Of a stretch of 64,000 nt of DNA, positions 52,391 to 61,959 are shown piece by piece. The position numbers were made by a program, and so were the translations under genes. The notes under the pieces were generated by a model. The model had not been told where the DNA came from and searched no databases. It saw only the letters and a program-made list of their open reading frames with translations. Origin of the DNA: Paraburkholderia sp. ZP32-5 (GTDB lineage Bacteria; Pseudomonadota; Gammaproteobacteria; Burkholderiales; Burkholderiaceae); assembly GCF_021390495.1 (NCBI RefSeq), contig NZ_JAJEJP010000003.1, positions 930,001 through 994,000 of the forward strand. Direction: 5' to 3'. The first letter of the stretch is position 1. Each line of letters starts with the position of its first letter.

Positions 52391-53797
52391 TTAGTCGACC
52401 GTCTTTGCCCACACTGCCTGAGCGTTCGTGAACTCTCGCAAGCCGAAGTGCGACAGTTCACGGCCGTAGCCACTTTTCTTGACGCCGCCGATAGGAATAC
52501 GCGCATTCGAGGAAGTGATTCCGTTGATGAACACGCCGCCTGTTTCGAGGCGCCGGGCAATACGCTGCGCGCGTGCGATGTCGGAGGTCCACAGGCATCC
52601 GCCCAGGCCGTAATCGCTTGTGTTGGCCAGCTCGATAGCGTGCTCGATATTGTCGGCAATCGTGATGGCGGCAACCGGACCGAACGTCTCTTCGTCGAAA
52701 GCGGCCATTCCCGGACGCACGTCGGCCAGAATCGTCGGCGCGTAGAAGTTGCCCTCGCCGCCGATCTTGTGGCCTCCGAGCAGCAAGCTCGCGCCGGCGG
52801 CAATCGTGCGCTCGACCTGGTCGTGCAATTCATCGCGCAGGTCCGCGCGTGCCATCGGTCCAAGGTTGGTGCTCGCGTCCAATGGATCGCCGACTTTCAG
52901 GCGCTTGACCGCCGCCACGAATTTCTGCGTGAACGCTTCGGCGATGGGCCGTTCGAGAATAAAGCGCTTCGCTGCGATACATACCTGTCCGGCGTTCTGG
53001 TAACGCGCATCGACGGCGGCTTTGACAGCGAGGTCGAGATTCGCGTCGGCCAGCACGATAAATGCGTCAGCGCCGCCCAGTTCCAGAAGGCTCTTCTTGA
53101 TCGCACGACCCGCCAGCGACGCGACGGCGGCACCGGCGCGCACGCTTCCGGTGAGCGTGACCGCTGCCACGCGAGCATCGTCGATCACCTTCGCGACCGT
53201 CTCGTTGTCCGCGTTCAGATTAACAAAGAGACCCTTGGGGAAGCCCGCTTCCTCATAGACCTCCTGCAATGCATAGGCGGACCCCATGACATTCGGCGCG
53301 TGCTTGAGAATGAAGCCATTGCCCGACAGCATGATGGGCCCGGCGGCGCGGATAGACTGCCATAGCGGCAGGTTCCACGGCATGACGCCGAGCACGGAGC
53401 CGATCGGAAGATAGGACACGTGCACCTGGTCGTCGCTGCCTTCAATGACCACCGGTTCGTCGGCCAGAATAGCCGGGCCGTGCTCGGCGATCCATTCGAT
53501 GGTAACGGCACACTTCTCCACTTCCGCACGGGCCGCGGCGATGGGCTTGCCCATCTCGGCGGTGATCAGCGCGGCGAGGCCGTCGATGCGATCGCGCAGG
53601 ACTTCCGCGAGTCGCTTATAGGTCGACACGCGGTGCGCCATCGGCGTGGCGCGCCACAATCTCTGCGCGGCAACGTTGGCCTCGAGCATGCGCTCGACTT
53701 CCGCGGATGTCTGGAACGGATAGGACGCGATGAATTCGCCGGTGGCGGGGTTGCGCGAGATCGCGACAGCGGCGGATGCGGTATTTGCAGAGGACAT
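52391..53797 (-). CDS. NAD(P)-dependent succinate-semialdehyde dehydrogenase-like enzyme
   Basis: A 468-residue aldehyde dehydrogenase of the Sad/GabD type: MPWNLPLWQ (139-147), E239 in LLELGGADAF and catalytic C273 in NAGQVCIAAKR. Its short N-terminus and the lack of a second conserved cysteine fit the Sad (YneI) branch. It heads the dehydrogenase operon, downstream of the MmyB-like gene on the same strand with an 88-bp gap. Confidence 0.9.
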   Translation of the reverse strand: MSSANTASAAVAISRNPATGEFIASYPFQTSAEVERMLEANVAAQRLWRATPMAHRVSTYKRLAEVLRDRIDGLAALITAEMGKPIAAARAEVEKCAVTIEWIAEHGPAILADEPVVIEGSDDQVHVSYLPIGSVLGVMPWNLPLWQSIRAAGPIMLSGNGFILKHAPNVMGSAYALQEVYEEAGFPKGLFVNLNADNETVAKVIDDARVAAVTLTGSVRAGAAVASLAGRAIKKSLLELGGADAFIVLADANLDLAVKAAVDARYQNAGQVCIAAKRFILERPIAEAFTQKFVAAVKRLKVGDPLDASTNLGPMARADLRDELHDQVERTIAAGASLLLGGHKIGGEGNFYAPTILADVRPGMAAFDEETFGPVAAITIADNIEHAIELANTSDYGLGGCLWTSDIARAQRIARRLETGGVFINGITSSNARIPIGGVKKSGYGRELSHFGLREFTNAQAVWAKTVD

Positions 53798-53885
53798 GTT
53801 TGCCTTCGTGACGATGAGTGACGATCGAAAGGATGTAACGTCACTCTAGTCAACCCGGCAAAACGCAAGAAGGAGCCTTGTTATC

Positions 53886-54692
53886 CTAGGACCGCGAGTC
53901 ATAGGCAGCCGGCCGGGGAATATAAGTCACCAGCGACAGGTCCGGCCGGCCAGCAGGTGTCAGCGCGACATAGTGAAACTGGATATGGCCGCCGTCGGGA
54001 TGAAGCAGACGTTTCTCGCCTTCGTCGAAGCCCTGGACGTGCGTGTCTTTCCACCACAACGCGAACTCCGCGCTCAGTTCGGTCAGCTCCTCGACCAGGC
54101 TGTCGAACGGCCTCTTGTCCTGTGCCTGCGCTCTCGCCGCGCGAAACGCCGACAGCGTTCCGCGAGCCATCTGCTCCCAGTCGAGGATCAACGTGCGGTA
54201 TGGTTTATACAGAAACATCAGACGCAATGTATTGCGCTCATGCACCTGCAACGCACCGTAGTCGACGAACAGTTTCGCGATCGCATCGTTCCAGGCGAGG
54301 ATGTCGAACCGGGTGTTGCGAATATACGCAGGCATGGAAATGGCATTGACGAGCATTTCCAGCCCCTCGCCAATCTCGCCGCCGGCCACGACGGCGGGTG
54401 CTTCCCGGGAAGCCAGCGCGAACAGATGATCGGATTCGACCCGATTGAGCTTCAGTACGCCGGCGAGGCGCCGCAAGGTATCGGGCGACGCCTGGATATC
54501 GCGTCCCTGTTCCAGCCACGTGTACCAGCTGGGGCTCATGCCCGCGAGCAAGGCGATCTCTTCGCGCCGAAGTCCCGGCGTACGCCGTGGCCCTTCGGGC
54601 AAGCCAAAATCAGCGGGCCGCAAGCCTGCTCTTCGGCTGGCGAGGAACGCACCCAGCTCACGTCGCTCCTCGGCAGTTGGTCTTCTTGACAT
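53886..54692 (-). CDS. MmyB-like XRE-family regulator
   Basis: A 268-residue regulator with an N-terminal helix-turn-helix (RELGAFLASRRAGLRPADFGLPEGPRRTPGLRREEIALLAGMSPSWYTWLEQGRDIQASPDTL) and the MmyB-type ligand-binding C-terminus (MPAYIRNTRFDILAWNDAIAKLF...). The start at 54692 (MSRRPTAEERRELG) is the family start. In other genera, such proteins control neighbouring dehydrogenase or reductase genes, here probably the operon downstream. Confidence 0.9.
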   Translation of the reverse strand: MSRRPTAEERRELGAFLASRRAGLRPADFGLPEGPRRTPGLRREEIALLAGMSPSWYTWLEQGRDIQASPDTLRRLAGVLKLNRVESDHLFALASREAPAVVAGGEIGEGLEMLVNAISMPAYIRNTRFDILAWNDAIAKLFVDYGALQVHERNTLRLMFLYKPYRTLILDWEQMARGTLSAFRAARAQAQDKRPFDSLVEELTELSAEFALWWKDTHVQGFDEGEKRLLHPDGGHIQFHYVALTPAGRPDLSLVTYIPRPAAYDSRS

Positions 54693-54829
54693 GGATAAAT
54701 TGACAATAACTATGCCAGGCAATGGTCGGTCAGATGCGACCTTCTTGTCAAATTCGATGTCGCGGATTCTTGTGCGGCACCCTGCTCGCTACATGTCAGC
54801 CCGGACCGGGTTCTCCGCCAGGGAGCCAG

Positions 54830-55654
54830 TCAGCGCACGCTGTCAAGAATGCTCCGCGCCCGCATCACAACCGGACGATCGACCATCTTTCCATCCACCG
54901 TAACGACCGCGCCTTTCGCATTTTCAGACGATTCCATCACAAGCATCGCCCACGCTATTTCCGATTCAGTAGGAAGAAAGCCGTCATTGACCGTCTTCAC
55001 CTGCTTCGGATGGATGCAGAGTTCCCCCGCGAAGCCAAGCCGTCTGGCGTTAACGGTATGCGCGTGCAGAGCCTGCTCATCGTCGATGGCCGGCGTCACA
55101 CCGTCGATCGGCGCGTGAATGCCGGCGACCCTGGAGATCATCGTCAGATGCACCCGGAAATGATTGAGCGCGTCTTCGTCGTGCGCGAGATTCATGTCGG
55201 CGCAAAAGTCGAGCGTACCGAATAGCAACTGATGCACGAACGGCGCGCTGGCAATCTCCTGCGCGTTCATCATGCCTTGAGCGCTTTCAATCAACGGAAA
55301 GACCGACATCCGGCTCTTCGTGCGCGATACCAGTTCGATCACGTCGTGCGCGCTCTCCGCTTTCGGCAATACGATGCCGGCGACGCCGGGCAATTTGCCG
55401 AGTTTCGCGTCATCGTCGAACCAGCGCGTATCGCGTGCATTCACGCGGATCAGGACGGCACGCTCCGGCGTGAGCCACTCTGCGAGTGCGGCGCGTGCCT
55501 CGTACTTCTCGTCCGGCGCGACAGCGTCTTCCAGATCGACGATGACCGCGTCGGCGCCACTGTCCAACGCTTTCGCGAAGCGCTCCGGACGATTGCCTGG
55601 AACGAACAGAAGCGAACGATATAGCGCCTGGCGGCGCGTCCTTTCGTGGCTCAT
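54830..55654 (-). CDS. CitE/HpcH family CoA-ester lyase
   Basis: A 274-residue protein beginning YRSLLFVPGNRPERFAKALDSGADAVIVDLEDAVAPDEKYEAR, with the R of VLIRVNARDTRWF, a metal-binding E in FPLIESAQGMMN and LLFGTLDFCADMNLA. It is of the citryl/malyl-CoA-type lyase family but different in sequence from the copy at 2908-3750. The start overlaps the truncated reductase gene by 4 bp, so the two were a co-transcribed pair. Confidence 0.9.
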   Translation of the reverse strand: MSHERTRRQALYRSLLFVPGNRPERFAKALDSGADAVIVDLEDAVAPDEKYEARAALAEWLTPERAVLIRVNARDTRWFDDDAKLGKLPGVAGIVLPKAESAHDVIELVSRTKSRMSVFPLIESAQGMMNAQEIASAPFVHQLLFGTLDFCADMNLAHDEDALNHFRVHLTMISRVAGIHAPIDGVTPAIDDEQALHAHTVNARRLGFAGELCIHPKQVKTVNDGFLPTESEIAWAMLVMESSENAKGAVVTVDGKMVDRPVVMRARSILDSVR

Positions 55655-56520
55655 GGTCTCGTCGCGCGCAATTGCAACAGCGCGAGCACGCTATCGATAG
55701 TCGGCGTTTGCAGTCCGGCGATGTCGCGCATCGCTTCGATCGAATCGACAATCACCTGATACTCGAGCGGACGCCCCCGTTCGAGATCTTGCAGCATCGA
55801 CATCTTGTGATGCGGCGCGGAGCGTGCCGATGCGATGCGTTCTGCCATCGGAATCGGCGGCTCACCGCCGAGCGCCGTTGCCACAGCATCGGCTTCACTC
55901 ATCATCCGCGTGACGAGGCGCACCAGTTCGGGGCTGTCGCTGATTTCGCCCCACGTCGCCAGCGTCAACACCGCAACCGGATTCCAGCACATGCTGCTGA
56001 TCATCTTGATCCACAGCCAGCTTCGGATGTTGTTCACGACGGGCGAGTCGAATCCCGCTGTAGTCATCGCCTCGGACAAGCGCCTTGCGCGTACCGACAG
56101 CGAGCCGTCGGGTTCGCCGACAGGCAGACGCGCATAACTCCCGTCCTGCCTGACGACACCCGGCTCCACCACTTCCGCCGCGACCCGGAATACGCAGCCG
56201 AGTACCCGTTCAGGCGGAATCGCATCCCACAGCCGCCCGTGCGGATCGAGCCTGTCGATGCGGCGATTCGCGTGAATACCTGTCTGCCCATGGAAGTACC
56301 AGTACGGGATGCCTGTCGTCGGTGGAATCACGACGGTGTCGCTACCGAGCAGTGACTGGATCGGGCCGAGTATGTCCGCGAGCTGATGCGACTTCAGCGC
56401 GATGAATACATAGTCTTGAGGACCGAGGTCGGCAGGATTGTCGGTTGCCGTCACGCGCACGCGGAAGTCTTCATCGGCGCTGACGACGCGCAGGCCATTG
56501 GCGCGAATCGCAGCCGTTTC
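55651..56520 (-). pseudogene. Ketopantoate reductase-like gene, 5'-truncated
   Basis: The reading frame from about 56520 downward is a clear PanE/ApbA-family reductase: TAAIRANGLRVVS, then DYVFIALKSHQL (end of the NADP-binding domain) and the C-terminal domain with IRSWLWIKMISSMCWNPVAVLT, which contains the conserved Lys and Asn. The first 35 or so residues, with the GxGxxG nucleotide loop, are absent; upstream is unrelated sequence on the other strand. Without the loop it cannot bind NADP normally. Some open frame extends to 56616 but is not homologous. Confidence 0.8.
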
Positions 56521-56828
56521 TCGAACAGGAATGGAGCGCCGCGAAAGAGCGCAGCGGTGAACTTGAAGACTTTTATGTGGACGTGCAGCGCGAGTTGCAG
56601 CAAAACCGCTATGCAACGATGCACCGTTCGGACATCAGCGGATATGCATCCATTGCGGCACCGATTCGCGACTGGACTGGCGATGTGAAATTCGCGATCA
56701 GTCTGGTTGGCTCACACACGATTCTCGATACCGAGCCGGGGACGCCGCATGTGCAGTCGCTGCTTGAAGCGACGGCGAGAGCAACGAGGCTTTTGGGTGG
56801 CACGCCTGATTCGGCCAAGGGCAAGTAA
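56520..56828 (+). pseudogene. IclR-family regulator, 3' fragment
   Basis: About 100 codons matching the C-terminal effector domain of IclR proteins: LEQEWSAAKERSGELEDFYVD...YATMHRSDISGYASIAAPIRDWTGDVKFAISLVG. The helix-turn-helix and most of the ligand domain are missing. The fragment begins exactly where the reductase remnant begins on the other strand. There is no start with a suitable ribosome-binding site, so it is likely not expressed. Confidence 0.72.
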
Positions 56829-57005
56829 TGCCGGAGATGGGTATTGGCAACTGCTCCGAAGCTCGTCGGTGCGACACAACGGTCGCACCGGCAGCGTCGC
56901 CAATGCCGATAAGAACAACTTAGACGCCACGCGAGTCGATGTAGGATAAATGCGCGTGGCGCTTGCCGCAATTCGGTCTGCTGACGCTCGCCGTCATCGA
57001 GAAAT

Positions 57006-57332
57006 TCAGCGATGCTGGTGACATTCCCAATCGTTATATGTCGGTTTGTCGATTGGTGTCAGTCCGGGAATCATAAACACCGTGCAGGTGAAATGCCGTC
57101 CTTTCCCGGTCGTGGCGTCGTAACTCACCTGCTGACCGCCCAGCGCGTTCTTCTGCCCATATTGGACGTCAGTAATGACAATCTCGTCCGAGGAGGCTAA
57201 GCCGATTGTCTTCGCAGTGGATGTCTGAACATCGATCATGTTCATCTGCGTTGTCCCGCACGCCGACACGATGAAACCGACGACCGACATTGCGATGGCA
57301 GTCCGCAGCGCGGAACGCATTTCTTTTTGCAT
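57006..57332 (-). CDS. Small predicted lipoprotein
   Basis: A 108-residue protein with a lipoprotein signal: basic MQKEMRSALRTAIAMS, hydrophobic VVGFIVSACG with a lipobox ending at Cys25. The mature part (TTQMNMIDVQTSTAKTIGLASSDEIVITDV...) resembles short hypothetical lipoproteins of Burkholderia with no defined function. The mature part has two further cysteines that could form a disulfide. Confidence 0.75.
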   Translation of the reverse strand: MQKEMRSALRTAIAMSVVGFIVSACGTTQMNMIDVQTSTAKTIGLASSDEIVITDVQYGQKNALGGQQVSYDATTGKGRHFTCTVFMIPGLTPIDKPTYNDWECHQHR

Positions 57333-57513
57333 GACTATTCCTTATCGATTGGTTGAAGCTTCACGCTGGCACGCGTACTCGAAACGGCACCGACACTGCC
57401 AGCTGGTTTAAGCGCATAGAGGCAGGCACAAGAAGGTTCGCTCTTCTTCCACGACCGAGCCTGCCGTTGCCGCGGCATCCGGCGACGGCAGTTCGACGAT
57501 GTCTACAAGGCAA

Positions 57514-59001
57514 TCATGTGCCGGGGGTATAGAAGCCGGCTTGCAGTTCGGGACCGACGTTCGGGACATACGATTGCCAGATGAGCGCCATTGCCCCGGA
57601 AGCGTTGACGGCCAGCGCGGGCCAGATGGCGTCCTGCGGGTCTTGCCCGAACAATGTCGACGTACTCCATGCACCGTTCCGATAGCTGGCAGCGACAACA
57701 TCCGACGAGCCCGGCGTACCCGAGTCCACCCACGCGGCCGTAGCATTGCCCGCGGCATCGATCACCAGCGGCGGATACTGCCCCGCCGTGCCGTCCACGT
57801 GCTCGGTCAACTGATGCAACGGCCCCCAGTTTCCGCTGGCATCGGTAACGCTCGCCTGCAGAACGACGCCACCTTCCGCCCACATGACGGCCGCCACACC
57901 GTTTGCATTGACGCTCAGAATCGGCGTGGCGATAAAGCCGCTCGGCTCCGTAATTTCCGGGGCCACCGTCTGAGCCGCCTGCCAGCCGGTTCCCACGACG
58001 TAGCGCTGCGACATCGTGGTCGTCGAGATTTTCCCGCTCGTCACATCGAGTTGGCCCCACACCAGCGTGATGTTGCCCTTGGCGTCCATACCCGCCGAAG
58101 GGAGGTCGATCGTCGTGAACAGACTCGTGTTCGAGACCGCCTGGTTGACGTTGGTCCAACCGTTGGTCGCATCGAAAGTAGCGGTCCAGAGGGCCGACTG
58201 CGTCGTGTTGGTTTGCCTCCACGCGAGCACTGCGCTACCGGACGGCTGGACCGAAATCATCGGCCTTGTATTGGTGGTGTCTCCGGTGACGGCGCCCGGT
58301 CCAGTCTGCGCCGGCATCTGGATCTGCGCCGTCGTCGACCACGTGCCGTCCGGCGTATAACGCGTCCATTCGATCCGGGAATTGAGCAGATCGGTTGCTT
58401 GCGGCCAGGCGACGATGGCATTGCCCTGGTCGTCGATACCGGCCGTATAAGTAGAGCTCGTGACGTTCGGCGCCACTTCGAACGGCGTGCCCCATCCAGC
58501 GCCTGGACTATATGGGCGCGCCCATAGCGCGTAGGCATTGGGACCCGGCATCCACTCCGTCCAGAACGCGACCGCCTGGCCAGTGGCGTTGCCGACCAGT
58601 TGCGGCTGAATCGTGCCCGGCCCGGTCATCGAATGGCTGCCGTCGCCCGTATCCAGGCGCGCCGGCGTTCCCCAGCCCGACCCGGGCACATAACGCGCGC
58701 CCCACATCTCGTTGCCGAGAGTTCCAGCGGGACCGTTCGTCATCCATGTGACGAGCGTGTTGCCGTTCGCGTCGATGGTTGTACTGGGTTCGATTTCCGG
58801 GGCCTTGCCGTCCATTGCGACCGCGTTGGACCAACCGACCTGCGGCTGGGAGGTATTGCCGCCGCCGGGCGGCGGCGGATTGGAAGACCCGCCTGGGCCG
58901 GTAGCGGACGACGAAGAGCCGCTGTTGTGCGAATCGTTGCCGCCGCCGCACGCCGTCAACGTCAGACAGGCGGCCATGACAATCCATGCAATGGGTTTCA
59001 T
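57514..59001 (-). CDS. Repeat-containing predicted lipoprotein (beta-propeller-like)
   Basis: The 495-residue protein has a signal peptide with lipobox LTACG (Cys18), a low-complexity Gly/Ser/Pro/Asn linker (residues 19-50) and then about eight repeats of 45-60 residues. Each repeat has the form DxxGNxxxxW: NTLVTWM, AVAFWTEW, AIVAWPQ, AVLAWRQ, ITLVWGQ, AAVMWAE, ATAAWVD, MALIWQS. Such repeats typically build a beta-propeller exposed on the outer membrane or in the periplasm. No catalytic motif was seen. Confidence 0.8.
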   Translation of the reverse strand: MKPIAWIVMAACLTLTACGGGNDSHNSGSSSSATGPGGSSNPPPPGGGNTSQPQVGWSNAVAMDGKAPEIEPSTTIDANGNTLVTWMTNGPAGTLGNEMWGARYVPGSGWGTPARLDTGDGSHSMTGPGTIQPQLVGNATGQAVAFWTEWMPGPNAYALWARPYSPGAGWGTPFEVAPNVTSSTYTAGIDDQGNAIVAWPQATDLLNSRIEWTRYTPDGTWSTTAQIQMPAQTGPGAVTGDTTNTRPMISVQPSGSAVLAWRQTNTTQSALWTATFDATNGWTNVNQAVSNTSLFTTIDLPSAGMDAKGNITLVWGQLDVTSGKISTTTMSQRYVVGTGWQAAQTVAPEITEPSGFIATPILSVNANGVAAVMWAEGGVVLQASVTDASGNWGPLHQLTEHVDGTAGQYPPLVIDAAGNATAAWVDSGTPGSSDVVAASYRNGAWSTSTLFGQDPQDAIWPALAVNASGAMALIWQSYVPNVGPELQAGFYTPGT

Positions 59002-59631
59002 AAAGGTCCTTTTTTGTTAAATTGCCAACCGATGCTTCCCTGCTATTAATCTCCGCAAAGCACGACAGCTATAGATAATCGGGACATCCATTACCCGAAT
59101 TCCTGCTCCATTACTTCAATCTGAAGACAAAGCGAACCCATGAGGCGTACCCTTTCGGCGTACCTCTTTTCATGGACTTCATGTATTGCTTTATAAATAA
59201 CCAGAATCGCCCGGCACGGCACTTATTTCCGACTAGCCAAGGGTCATCAGCTGTATTTGTGAAATCCCCACGAGTTACCGACGCGATACAATCTGCCGCG
59301 GGCAGCATCAATACGGCTGGCGCAACGTGCCGCCTGCCTGTTGATCAATAGCTCGCCCTGAACGTTGACCGAAGCTCGGACAGTTCATCCGCGACATGGT
59401 TACCAATAAGATCCGCTGCGGTCGACTTTTCTGGATTAATCACCCCTTAACACTGATAGCGCGGCCGCGACAGTCAAAGCGACTACGCCGTTTATCCCGA
59501 ATAAATTTTCATAGCCGCTATTGATCGATGGCCAGCTAAATTTTCGGGCCGTGACTTATACTTTGAAATGTTAAATATACTGAGGCTGGTGTAATCAGAA
59601 TGATTGCAAGTTTCCCGTGCCGCACATGATA

Positions 59632-59643
59632 TAGATCGTTCTA
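59632..59643. promoter_or_regulatory. Operator copy 1, TAGA-N4-TCTA
   Basis: TAGATCGTTCTA, within the 16-bp ATAGATCGTTCTACAT that recurs exactly at 59769-59784. It lies about 220 bp before the TetR gene and could act on a promoter firing leftward or form a loop with the second copy. Confidence 0.7.
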
Positions 59644-59769
59644 CATTGAAGTCAACGGGTTTATAAACATATATTGAAATCACGGAACGCAGCGTTTGCC
59701 TCCGCCCATTGCACGGCGAAGTCGTCCGGACGAGGCCAGCTGCATGATCATCATCGCGCTTGACTGAGA

Positions 59770-59781
59770 TAGATCGTTCTA
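59770..59781. promoter_or_regulatory. Operator copy 2, TAGA-N4-TCTA
   Basis: The second exact copy of the 16-bp sequence (59769-59784), about 85 bp upstream of the TetR start, as expected for autoregulation. The flanking TGAAG is also similar in both copies. Confidence 0.72.
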
Positions 59782-59864
59782 CATGAAGCACCGTGAAGAA
59801 TCGTGACAGCGACATCCGGTGTTAAAATTCACCGGAAATATGTCAAATTGAGAGTGTGATCCGC

Positions 59865-60425
59865 ATGCGTGCGAACAAACGACAACTTGTCGTTGACAAG
59901 GCTACCGAGCTGTTTTCGAAGCACGGCTTTCAGGCGGTGGGAGTGGATTGGATCATCGACGACTCCGGCGTAGCGCGAATGACGCTATATCGCCATTTTT
60001 CGGGCAAGGACGATTTGATCCGCGAGGTGCTGCTGCAACGTTATGCGCTAATCGTTGGCAGTATCGAAGCCCGTCTGCAGGAGCTGCAGATCCCGGAGGA
60101 GCGAGTCAAGGCAATCTTCGACTGGTATGGCGATTGGTTCGCCACACCGGAATTTGCCGGTTGCCTTTTTGAACGCGCACTGGCGGAGTTCGGCACCGAG
60201 TACCCCACCATTTCGGGCGTTGCCATCCAATATCGGGAAAAGATGACCAGCTGGATGGCGGAACTCCTGGAGGAGCTTATGCCGGCATCCGATGCGCAAC
60301 ACCTTGGCGACGTTTTCATGATGTTGCTCGACGGGGCAACCGTCAACGCGCGCGCCGCGAATGCCCCAACCCCAGCGTTGCAGGCGTGGGCTGCTGCAGA
60401 GGTTTTGTTGCGATCGAAGGTCTGA
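59865..60425 (+). CDS. TetR-family regulator
   Basis: A 186-residue protein with helix-turn-helix VVDKATELFSKHGFQAVGVDWIIDDSGVARMTLYRHFSGKDDLIREVLLQ and a C-terminal TetR_C domain (FDWYGDWFATPEFAGCLFERALAEFG). The ATG at 59865 gives the usual MRANKRQ start; a GTG at 59856 is in frame. Proteins of this subtype commonly repress adjacent oxidoreductase or efflux genes. The only neighbour is the convergent dihydrolipoamide dehydrogenase-like gene, so the target is unclear. Confidence 0.88.
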   Translation: MRANKRQLVVDKATELFSKHGFQAVGVDWIIDDSGVARMTLYRHFSGKDDLIREVLLQRYALIVGSIEARLQELQIPEERVKAIFDWYGDWFATPEFAGCLFERALAEFGTEYPTISGVAIQYREKMTSWMAELLEELMPASDAQHLGDVFMMLLDGATVNARAANAPTPALQAWAAAEVLLRSKV

Positions 60426-60561
60426 AGCAAGGTGAAGTAGCGATCAATACCTGCAGCCAGTCCAACAAGCACATCAGCCGACGCGCACCGGTCCATTGAA
60501 CCCGACACGCGCCGGCCGCTACTCACATTCAGACTACCCGCCCCAAACTAACCTTCACGCG

Positions 60562-61959
60562 TTACCCGACAGCCCCAAGCCGTTCAGCCGCCGACCGCAA
60601 CGCGGTCCGCAACCCTTCTTCAACAACCGGGTGATAAAAAGGCATCGCGAGCATCGCATCGACGGTCAGTTTCATCTGCAACGACCATGCGAGCAGATGC
60701 GCGATATGCTCGGCGTCCGGCCCAATCCACTCGGCACCGACGAACTGCCGGCTCGCCTTGTCGACATAGACATGCATCAGCCCGCGGTTACGCAGCATCA
60801 CGCGGCTACGGCCCTGGTCCTCGAAGCTGACTTCGCCCGTCACGAACGAGCCCGGCGTCAGATCGCGATAACTCGCGCCCACCATCGCGATACCGGGATC
60901 GGAAAACACCACCGAAATCGGCGCGCGGCGCACGAGCGGCGTCACCTCCGGAAACCGGGCCGCGTTCGCGCCGGCGGCGCGCCCTTCATCCGCGGCTTCA
61001 TGCAAAAGCGGCAATACGCCATTCACGTCGCCTGCGATAAAAACCGGGTGCGCGCCCGCCTGAAAAGTCAGCGGATCGTAGACCGGCACGCCGCTTTCAT
61101 CGAGCGCGATCGACGTATTCTCGAGTCCAAGCGATCCGACATTCGGCTTGCGGCCCGCGGTAACGAGTACATAGTCGACGGTGATGTCACGCAACTCGCC
61201 ATCACTGGTCCGATAGCGAATCTGTACTTCATCCCCATCGCGCGACACCGCCTCGACATCAGTACGCGCTTCGAAGCGGAACGCGTCGTCGAACACCTTC
61301 GCCGCATACGCGGTGATGTCGGGATCGGTCAGCGGGCCGACCTTTCCGCGCGCGCCGATCAACGTCACGTCCACACCGAGTCGCGACAGCGCTTGCCCGA
61401 GTTCGAGTCCGATCACGCCGGCGCCGATCACGGCAACGCGGCGCGGCAAGTCCGTCCAGTCGAATACGTCGTCGTTGATCACGACGCGATCGCCGAGCGC
61501 CCGATACATGGCCGGCACCACCGGCGACGATCCCGTCGCGATCACCACGCTGCGCGCGCTGACCTTCGTGTGATCGCCGACTTGCAGCAGGTTGTCGTCG
61601 ATGAACCGCGCGTAGCCGGTCAAGCGATCGGCTTCCGGCATCTTCTCCACGCCATCGACGACGAACCCAACGAACCGGTCGCGCTCGCTCCTGACACGCT
61701 GCATCACTTCACGCCCGTCGACGCGCACCGTACCGTCGACGTGCACGCCGAACGGCGCCGTTGCCGCGGCGGAATGCGCGGCCTCGGCCGCCGCGATCAG
61801 CAGCTTGGACGGCATACAGCCCACCCGCGCACAGGTCGTGCCGTGAGCGCCCCCTTCGATCAGCACCACGGAAGCGCCGGCCGCCTTGGCCGTCCGATAT
61901 GCCGACAGTCCCGCGCTGCCCGCGCCGATCACCGCGACATCGACCTTTACTGTTCTCAT
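60562..61959 (-). CDS. Dihydrolipoamide dehydrogenase-like flavoprotein
   Basis: This 465-residue class I pyridine nucleotide-disulfide oxidoreductase has the FAD-binding GAGSAGL (12-18), redox pair C43-A-R-V-G-C48, the NAD-binding GAGVIGLELGQAL, the second FAD motif FIAGDVNG and the C-terminal His-Glu dyad in YHPVVEEGL. The ATG at 61959 has GAGGTG upstream. CARVGC instead of CLNVGC is typical of standalone Lpd homologues, not those of 2-oxoacid dehydrogenase complexes. Substrate uncertain (lipoamide or another disulfide). Divergent from the AraC gene. Confidence 0.87.
   Translation of the reverse strand: MRTVKVDVAVIGAGSAGLSAYRTAKAAGASVVLIEGGAHGTTCARVGCMPSKLLIAAAEAAHSAAATAPFGVHVDGTVRVDGREVMQRVRSERDRFVGFVVDGVEKMPEADRLTGYARFIDDNLLQVGDHTKVSARSVVIATGSSPVVPAMYRALGDRVVINDDVFDWTDLPRRVAVIGAGVIGLELGQALSRLGVDVTLIGARGKVGPLTDPDITAYAAKVFDDAFRFEARTDVEAVSRDGDEVQIRYRTSDGELRDITVDYVLVTAGRKPNVGSLGLENTSIALDESGVPVYDPLTFQAGAHPVFIAGDVNGVLPLLHEAADEGRAAGANAARFPEVTPLVRRAPISVVFSDPGIAMVGASYRDLTPGSFVTGEVSFEDQGRSRVMLRNRGLMHVYVDKASRQFVGAEWIGPDAEHIAHLLAWSLQMKLTVDAMLAMPFYHPVVEEGLRTALRSAAERLGAVG

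Larger units (their letters stand above)
59002..59864. other. Long AT-richer intergenic region carrying a repeated operator
   Basis: About 860 bp without a supported gene. The stretch from 59450 to 59860 is clearly AT-richer than its surroundings. It includes two copies of a TetR-type operator (described separately) and probably two promoters. Short open frames on the minus strand (59492-59815, 59111-59311) have no family resemblance. Confidence 0.45.

Noticed and set aside
59492..59815. Minus-strand open frame in the AT-rich gap
   Set aside because: It runs through both TetR operator copies, has no family similarity and no ribosome-binding site.
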